34,929 nucleotides of DNA from Poteriospumella lacustris. Lineage: Eukaryota; Sar; Chrysophyceae; Chromulinales; Dinobryaceae. Below the pieces are notes generated by a model. That model had not been told where the DNA came from and did not search any database. It saw only the letters and a program-made list of their open reading frames with translations. Where the stretch lies: positions 4,241-39,169 of the forward strand of contig SMOI01000289.1 in the NCBI GenBank assembly GCA_008000375.1. Direction: 5' to 3'. The position numbers and the translations under genes were made by a program. Below, one piece after another: positions 28,413 through 34,929 of this stretch (positions are counted from its first letter, which is position 1; each line of letters begins with the position of its first letter).

Positions 28413-31400
28413 TCAGAGGCGGTTGAGGTTGGGCTGGTAGGTGTCGGGGCTGCGGAAGGCGTTTTGGCTTTGCAGTCGGTTGTCCCACTGCAGCACGAAG
28501 ACCGACGGGCGGTCGGCCGCCGCGGGCGCCACGAGCAGCCGCGGCCAGAGGCTGTACAGACGGACCAGCGCCTGTTCGAGGTACGCCGGGTGGGTCGTGG
28601 GCCGCAGGATGTTGTCGCGCGTGCGGCGGTTGCAGCGGAGCCAGTTGTGCAGCGCGCGCCACAGCGCCGGCGGCACCACCACCGCCGCCTCCCCCTCCGC
28701 CTCCTCCGTCGCCTCCTCAGGGGCAGAGGCGGCGGTCAGGACGGGGCCGAAGACGCGGGCGATGTCGGCCAGCGAAATGGCGTGTCCGGCGATCGTGTGG
28801 CGCAGGAGCACCACCAGCTGCAGCTGCACGAGACAGGGCACACCCCACCGCCACCGGTTGTTAGACAGACAGACAGACGATGGCACTGCAATGCGACACT
28901 AACGAACGTACCGTGAGCGAGCGCAGCAGGTCGGCGAGCACCGCGACCCGCAGCATGTCGCGTTGGTCGCCTGACAGCGACGTCGGCGCCCGCGCGAAGA
29001 ACGCCGCGGCCAACGCGTCCACCGTGGGCTCCTCCTCCTCCTCCTCGTCCCCGCCGCTGTGGCCGCTGCCACCGCCACTGCCGCTGCCACCGCCGTCGCC
29101 ACCGCTGCGGCTGAGGCGGCTGTGGTCGTCGCTGCTGTCGTCGTCGAAGGCGGCGGCGAGGTCGACGTAGCCGGGGAACCGCTGCGACTCGCCGCTGTGG
29201 CCCGCGGTCGCCGACGGTGGCGACGGGCGGCGAAGACGTCGCGACGGAGACGTCGACGCTGAGGGCGGCCGCTGTGTCTCGATGGCGTCGGGGGCGGCGT
29301 CGAGGTCGAAGGGCAGCGGCGGCGGCGCGTCGCCCCAGTCGCCGCTGAGGCTGTTCGGCGTGCACCCGCCGGTGGAGTCGGGCGTCGCGTGGCGGCTGCT
29401 GCCCGCGTCGTCGCCGCCGTCGCTGTCGCCGCCGTCTCCGTCGTCCTCGTCGCGGTGACGAGGCGGTGTCCCCGCCGCAGCGGTGGTGGCAGCGGCAGCG
29501 GGGACGGGGCTCCACTGTTCGCGGCGGAACTGCGCCTGCAGCGCCTGCAGCTGCGCCGACGTCAACGACCCGTTCGCAGTGCCCGCTCCAGCGCCAGCCG
29601 CCGACGCGACAGCAACCGGCGCAGACGACGACGTCGCTGGCCGCGGCGGTGGCGGTAGCGGCGGTGGCGCGGGCGCGTCGAAGATCGGCGGCAGATCCGG
29701 CCGGGCGAAGCGGTCGAACTCGACGTGTCGCCAGGCCAAAATCGACTGTCGCTGGTGCTCGCTGAGCCACTGACTCGGCAGCGGGACCACGACGTCCGTC
29801 GCCCCTGCGGCGGTGGCGGCAGCGGCGGTGGCCCCGTGGGCGGCGGTTGCCCCTGTGGCCTCGGTCTCGCCGTCCCAGAGGCTGGACGCGTGCGTCGGCA
29901 CGGGCAGCGTCGCGTAGCGCTGGGGCTGGAAGACGCGCACGAAGATGTCGAGGCCCAGGTGCAGGTGCACCGACACACGCACCATCGTCTGCGCCCGCGG
30001 CCGGCGGCCCAGGCGACGGTGACGGTGACGGCGACGGTGACGAGGGCGCGTCGCAGACGTCGTCGTCGTGATGGCACCGGCGGACGCGAACGAGTCGCCG
30101 TCGTAGCCGTAGCCATCGCCGGCGCTGTGGCCGTCTCCGTCGCCGTCCCCGCCACTGCCACCGCCACCGTCGCCGTCGGTGTCGTGGTCGTCGCGGTGGT
30201 GGCGGCCGCCACCGACGGTGCTGTCGCCGTCGGTGTCGCTGTCGCCGACGAAGAGGCGCGCGGCTTGTGCCTGCGCCTCTTGCGCCAAGAGTCGCGGCTT
30301 CCGCGGCGGCTCCGTGGCGGGGACGGTCCGGCGGTCGTCCTCGGCGACGAGGCCCTGCGAACGCGCCTGCAGCCCCAGCGGACGCACGCGCCCCGCCGAC
30401 ACCGGCCGCTTCGGCTGCGCCACCGTCGCCGTCGCTGTCGCTAAGGTAACGGTCGGTGCCGCAGCCGTAGCACTCACGGGGGAGACACTGCGACGCAGCG
30501 ACGTCACCTGCGCCGGAGCGTAGACCGCCGCGGCGGAGACAAACGACGCCTGCGACCGCGCGCCGCCGATTTGCTGGTGCGTCGTCTCCAGCGGACGCAC
30601 CGGCGGCGAATAGTACCGCGTCGTGTGCGGCGAGCCCTGCGGCGGCTGCGGCTGCGGCGGCTGTCGCTGCGACGGCGACGGGGACAGCGACGGTGACGGT
30701 GACGGTGACGTCGCCCGCGACGCGGCCCGCGACGCGTGCGACACTCCGCCGCCCCATCGCTGCGGTGGCTGTGACTGTGACCGCGACGGTGGCGCGGCGT
30801 GTGCGTGTGCAGGTGGGGGCCCCGTGCGCCGCCCCTGTCGCAGGGCGCCCTTCGGCACGCGACCCGCCAGCGCGTAGATCCGATACGGCGCGTCGCGGAA
30901 ATACAGCCGAAACCGCCGCTGCACCACTTTCTCGTCTTTGTCGCGGTTCACCGAGCGATCGAAGCCCATCTGCGTCACCGTCGCGACCTGCGCCCGTATC
31001 TCCTGAAAGACGTGGGCGTATTCGCGTAAGAAGCGACGACTCGCCGCGTGCAAACTCGCCGCCGTCGGTGGCACGACCGCGACACTCCCCGCGCTGGCCG
31101 CGGACACAGGGCGCCCATCGCCGCCGTCGTCGGTGGCGACGTACTGGTCCAAGATCCACGCGAGCGCAATGGCCGTCTCGGTCGCCGGGCGAATGTTGAT
31201 GACGCTGTTCGCCGTGAGCTGCAAGAGACGTTGGAAGGCGACGGCGGGACGCGCGTGGACCACCAGTGCCTCGGAGACCGCGCGTTGTTCGAGCACTTCG
31301 TCGGCGGTGGCGGTGTCCGGCGTGGTGTACGCCGCCAGGAGAAACGCGTCCATCTGCTGCAGCACCAGCGGCCGCAGCACGGTCGACGACGCCGCGGAGG

Positions 31401-32790
31401 TGACCGAGGCGGCCGACGCCCTCGATGACCACGGATCAGCTCCGTTGGCCTCTGCTGCAGCTGTAGCTGTCGCTCTGGCGGTGGTGGCGGTGGTGGCCCC
31501 CGAGGCATTGGCGGCGGCGGCGGTGGCCAGCGCATGCGACCGCACCGCGTGACAATAATCCGCCGCGAAGCTCATCGCGGGGGCCAATTGTCGGTCGACA
31601 TACTGCACGACGTACTTGACGAGCTCGTGGTAGATGTCGAGGAAGTCGTGCGGCATCGTCGAGATCGTGTGGTTCTCCAGGAGACTGTGTCGCTTGGCCT
31701 GCGCGAGTCGTTGCTGTGCGCGACACTTCTGCGCGTACTCGCGGCCCTTGGCGCCGAAGGACTTCGACCACTCCAACGACTTGCTGCCCGGAATCACGTT
31801 GAATAACGTGGTCGCCCGAGAGACGGGGCGGGATACACGCGTCGTACTGGAGGCGACCGAGGCGTTGGAGGACGGTGGGCGCGGTGCTGCCGGCGGTCGC
31901 GCGCGGGTGGGCGACGACGACGACGATGGGTGGCCCGCGTCACGAACCGGTGACGTAGACGCTACTGACGCGTCAGCGGGTGCGTATGTGGGATAGGGTC
32001 CGTGGGGGGAGGAAGGGTGGACCGTAGAGGCGATGGGTAGTGTCGGTGTCGCTGTCGGTGTCGCGTCGTTCGGTGGACCAGCGCTGACCAGTCGCCGACC
32101 CGCCGCCTTTGGGCGTCCCTGCAGACGCTGAGAACTGGATTGGCTACTGCTGGGTGGTGCCATGACAGGGGCGGTGGCGGGTGCAATGGTCTCCGGTCGT
32201 TGTCCAGGGGTGCTCATGCGATAATGATGGTCGTGCGGCGGCGGCGGCGACGGACTGCGGGACTCTTGGCGCGGTGAACGCTGCTCGGCGTGAATATCGT
32301 CGTAGATCCGCTCCAAAATATGGTTGCGGGTAAAGCGTAGTGCGTCAGAAGACGTTTCTTGTGGACGTCGTGGACTCCGATGCGCATAATCCTTGTGGGT
32401 GATGTCCTGCCATTGCTGTTCTCGCATCAGCGCCGACTTGGAACCTTGCGAGGCAGATTTGGGTCGTGGCTTGAGACGATTCAAGGAAGCGGCTCGTAAT
32501 TGATCGTGGGTGCTCTTCCGAGGATGTGATAAATAGATGATACGTTTCATATCGGCCTTGTACGGGTGCAGCTTCTCGGCGAGTTGCTGCGCATTGCGTT
32601 CGATCGCTTCCAATCGTTGTTCCGTGGCATCATTCAATGCGGATACTTTTTTCGTTGTCCTTCGAGATAAATGATGCAAACTGCGATGAATGATTGGAGA
32701 GTGTTGCTCTGGAAATTCGACAAATCGATTGTCGGGATCGATGAGGTCGACTTCCTCCGCGAAAAATTGCAAAACAGGATCGATTTCCAT
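28413..32790 (-). CDS. Very long Pro/Ala/Ser-rich protein with weak RhoGAP-like C-terminal segment
   Basis: Two exons (32790-28912 and 28823-28413) join in phase 0 over an 88-bp intron, giving 1429 residues. I start at ATG 32790 (MEIDPVLQFFAEEVDLIDPD). The frame is open upstream to 33195, but that part is Arg/Pro-rich and unlike the rest. Ordered patches: residues about 1-140 (helical, KPRPKSASQGSKS), a helical block DFLDIYHELVKYVVQYVDRQ, then LRPLVLQQMDAFLLAAYTTP and INIRPATETAIALAWILDQY, and a beta-rich RVSVHLHLGLDIFVRVFQP. The junction region reads ADLLRSLT then LQLVVLLRHTIAGHAISLAD, IARVFGPVLTA (about 1285-1324), which resembles the C-terminal helices of RhoGAP. No arginine-finger region was recognised, so this may be degenerate or coincidental. 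Long disordered GC-rich tracts lie between. Confidence 0.65.
28824..28911 (-). other. Intron in the RhoGAP-like gene
   Basis: The donor GTACGT follows CTC ACG and the acceptor TCTCGTGCAG precedes CTG CAG CTG. It is 88 bp, phase 0. An alternative acceptor six bases later (CTGCAG) would drop two residues. Confidence 0.7.
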
Positions 32791-33034
32791 TTCTTTAATG
32801 CTCCATACTCTCTTGGGTGTCACAATGAACTGAGAAAAGGGGCAGATATTGCAGTCTGATTGGACCAACGTCCTGATGTATGGATTCTTTCGTATGCAAG
32901 AATAGCGGTCGTGAGTTGTTGTTGTTGTTTTGGTTACTTTACAGCTCATCAAAGTACAGTAATCGCTACGATCTCTGCCTGGATAGCGTTTAAACCGAAG
33001 AAACAAGAGGTGGAGAAATGTACGTGCAGCCGTT
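32791..33034. other. Upstream region of the RhoGAP-like gene
   Basis: Sequence before the chosen start codon at 32790. The same frame stays open here, and a pyrimidine-rich CCTTTTCTCAG (minus strand, near 32830-32840) could be a splice acceptor. A further 5' exon therefore cannot be excluded. Confidence 0.35.
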
Positions 33035-33574
33035 TCACGGTGGGAGGGTGGCAGATCGTGCATCACGGATAATTCGAGCATCGGAGCGAGCCGTCTGTTC
33101 AAGGCGGAAGCGTTTCCGTTGCTGGTATAGCGTGGTTCCTGTAGTGGCGGGTGCTGTGTCCGGGGGCGTCTCGCTGGGAGGGCTTGGGTCGTCAACTTGG
33201 GGTTGTCGGGGTAGGGATCGGTATCGGATGACTGCAGTTACCCCACCAAAGGAGAGCCTCATCCGCAGCGCGCCTGGCTCATCGCCGGTCCCCAGAGGGT
33301 GGCGAGTCCGTTTGCGCGTGGTGTGGTTCGATTGGTGGTCGTCGCATGGTCTGGGTCGTTTCCTACCTGCTGTGTTCTCGCGTCTTCGAGTGGTTCCCTC
33401 TATTTGTCCAGACGGTCGAGTGTCCAATCCAGTTTGCGTATGCTGTGTTCTCGTGGTCCACGGTTGTAGGAGCGTCGCATTGGTGAGATCGTCGTCAGGA
33501 TCGGTGTCCTGGACTCCTAGGGCGCGGGAGATTGTGGCGACGAGTGCGGTCCACACTTTGTGAGACTGGGCCAT
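33035..33574 (-). CDS. Doubtful 179-codon ORF, Arg/Pro/Thr-rich
   Basis: An open frame from ATG 33574 to a stop at 33035. It starts MAQSHKVWTALVATISRALG, then turns into Arg/Pro/Thr-rich, disordered sequence with nuclear-signal-like clusters (GRKRPRP, TRKRTRH). It overlaps, in another frame, the upstream open extension of the RhoGAP-like gene. No family was recognised. It lies about 0.6 kb downstream of a retrotransposon 3' end on the same strand, so it could be transposon-derived (the N-terminal part of another copy), a first exon of the neighbouring gene, or chance in GC-rich DNA. Confidence 0.25.
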   Translation of the reverse strand: MAQSHKVWTALVATISRALGVQDTDPDDDLTNATLLQPWTTRTQHTQTGLDTRPSGQIEGTTRRRENTAGRKRPRPCDDHQSNHTTRKRTRHPLGTGDEPGALRMRLSFGGVTAVIRYRSLPRQPQVDDPSPPSETPPDTAPATTGTTLYQQRKRFRLEQTARSDARIIRDARSATLPP

Positions 33575-34200
33575 GCTGAGAAGGTGTTGTAGGTCACCCC
33601 ATTGGTTGAGTTGGAGGCCTACCTTCTGGAGGAGGAGGTGCTTCGTGAGTTGGCGACGTTGAAAGCTGATGTCATCGCCATCATGTCAACGTGCCAATGA
33701 AAGTTGAAACGCCTTTTGCGGGTGGGAGAGACGCGGCGGTGTGTGTCGTGTGTCCCTTCGTCGGTCACCACCAAACGGAACAGAAACTGTGGCACGGTCG
33801 ACGTGTGTCGCCACTCAAACCTCGACGCCTTTGGTTTGGGTGTTTGGGTGCTGCTGGCCTCGTGGATGATGGATGATCGACATCTGCTGGTTTATGCTTT
33901 GCAACCCCTTCGACCTTTTTTCCCCCACAATACTTCTCAACATATTGCTTGGCATCGATTAATTAATTAGTTAAATTAAATTAAAGTTTCGACAATGAGG
34001 CTACAATGTATCGAAAATACTTATTAATTATGAGGAAGAGAGAACAGTTGGTAAATCAAGCACTGTCACTATCACAGAACATGTCGTATGAAGATTTCAC
34101 TGTAGTTCGCGCCTGAGGTTGAGTTTGAGCATGGGCGAATGTATCGGATGCACTTCGAGTTCACCGAAGCGAGCGTGCTGTGTCGGTTTCAGAAATAGGG
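33575..34200. other. Noncoding stretch, probably retrotransposon 3' region in part
   Basis: It follows the stop codon of the retrotransposon ORF on the minus strand. The part around 33955-34035 is markedly AT-rich (TTAATTAATTAGTTAAATTAAATTAAAG), in contrast with the surroundings, and could mark the 3' tail of the element. No poly-A tail or target duplication could be assigned. A 34-codon acidic frame at 33595-33696 (plus strand) is coiled-coil-like but isolated. Confidence 0.4.
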
Positions 34201-34929
34201 TTACGCCTGCTGGAGATGGCGGGGGATAGGGAGAGCATGGCGATGCTCCGTGCGGAGGGATCGGAGGTGGAGGATCGCGCGGGCGTTTTGCTTTTGGATC
34301 ACGACACCAGATAGGGCGAGAAAGCGGGAACGGAAGCGGGTCTTGGTTGTGCGACTCATATTGAGAAGGTACTCATGGGTGTCATCGCTGGGACGGCCCG
34401 TTGCCTCGAGGGCGATCGGGATCACGGTGAGGTTCAGTCGCCTGTACTTCACGATCTTCTCCTCGGCGCGGTGCTTGCTTGCGGCCCCTACGACTTTGTG
34501 GGAATTCGCTGCCTCGCGGTAGCGCGGTGCGGCTGGGTCCGTGACCGTGACATCAAGAAATTGCGGCTGGTTCGCATCGACCGCCTGGAGGACAACGTCC
34601 GCGGTGCGGGGGTGGTCAGGCTGGTTGCTGAGGGGGACTTCCACGCGGACGGCGCCCGCATGGGAGAACTTGTCCAATCGCTTGAGCTCACCGGCCAGGG
34701 CGTCCCGGAGAAGGTTGTGACGAAGGGTAAGGAAGCCGGCACACATGCGGATGCAGTCCAAAGGGTGGGTCAATTCATGCGTAATGTCCTTTCCACAAAC
34801 GCAGGTGCATGGATCTCCAGCGTTGGGGTTGTGCGGGAGGGGGTGAAGAAGGCAGCGCAAGCGTAGGGCTTCGAGGAACTCTTCCGGGCGAAAGCGGTAG
34901 GGACCGTAGTACTTACCGGAAGCAGAAGC
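34201..34929 (-). mobile_element. Non-LTR retrotransposon polyprotein, C-terminal part (zinc knuckle plus restriction-like endonuclease), 5' cut by window
   Basis: The frame is open from the window edge (34929) to a stop at 34201, giving 242 residues. It begins ASASGKYYGPYRFRPEEFLE and then has a CCHC-type knuckle: Cys43, Cys45, His55, Cys59, followed by RHN (70-72). After that come PRTADVVLQAV, FLDVTVTDPAAPRY, and K..KY (AEEKIVKYRRL), then LTVIPIALEATG. This order (knuckle, RHN, then D ... D.T ... K..KY) is that of the C-terminal restriction-like endonuclease in early-branching LINE-type elements, which nicks target DNA for target-primed reverse transcription. The reverse transcriptase domain should lie beyond the window. 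The visible part is uninterrupted, so the element may be young. Confidence 0.75.

Noticed and set aside
28736-31432. An 898-codon open frame overlapping the RhoGAP-like gene on the same strand in another frame
   Set aside because: Composition is Arg/Ala/Val-rich without ordered patches, as expected for an alternative frame of GC-rich DNA. The 28413-32790 frame has recognisable ordered blocks and a valid intron.
1-34929. tRNA, rRNA and CRISPR signals
   Set aside because: I looked for tRNA B-box-like GGTTCGAATCC, conserved rRNA blocks and regularly spaced repeats. None was convincing. A tRNAscan and Infernal run would be needed to exclude short RNA genes.

Overview
The window is eukaryotic nuclear DNA. 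Genes lie on both strands and are often broken by short GT-AG introns; those I could resolve are 66-103 bp, apart from one 174-bp intron. The best clue to the organism is a five-exon SAM-dependent methyltransferase of the gamma-tocopherol methyltransferase type (21016-22510, minus). Its N-terminus is a signal peptide followed by an A|F cleavage context, the bipartite plastid-targeting signature of algae with a red secondary plastid. Together with a Crinkler/RHS-like NTPase-nuclease gene, this suggests a photosynthetic stramenopile (ochrophyte) or a relative; that is inference, not proof.

Layout. 1-1212: ROK-family sugar kinase, 5' cut by the window edge, with a hydrophobic C-terminal tail. 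1631-2160 (-): small multi-pass membrane protein. 2529-3119 (+): MYND zinc-finger protein. 3584-4081 (-): small secreted or membrane protein. 4702-6681 (-): Ser/Asn/Gln-rich protein with a C-terminal ubiquitin-interacting motif. 7222-9474 (+): AFI1-type DENN protein. 9475-11363: gene-poor, repeat-bearing stretch with a hexamer microsatellite, an imperfect 0.25-kb-arm inverted repeat and one copy of a short dispersed repeat. 11364-13945 (+): three-exon P-loop NTPase plus PD-(D/E)XK-like nuclease of the Crinkler/RHS kind; the second copy of the dispersed repeat follows its stop codon. 14551-15015 (-): putative mitochondrial membrane protein. 15350-16473 (+): three-exon type I membrane protein rich in Cys, Ser and Thr. 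17251-19546: an apparently perfect 1008-bp-arm inverted duplication in which each arm holds a complete UTP12-domain gene. 20041-20649 (-): unrecognised protein. 21016-22510 (-): the methyltransferase. 23024-27987 (+) and 28413-32790 (-): two convergent, very GC-rich genes for long low-complexity proteins, the first ending in a split PH domain and the second in a weak RhoGAP-like segment. 33035-33574 (-): doubtful ORF. 34201-34929 (-): C-terminal end of a non-LTR retrotransposon polyprotein running off the window.

Most genes look like unrelated housekeeping or trafficking genes: ribosome biogenesis, ubiquitin binding, Arf/Rab-type signalling and plastid isoprenoid metabolism. I see no operon-like logic. 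The most unusual parts are the Crinkler-like nuclease locus in its repeat-bearing neighbourhood and the palindromic gene duplication.
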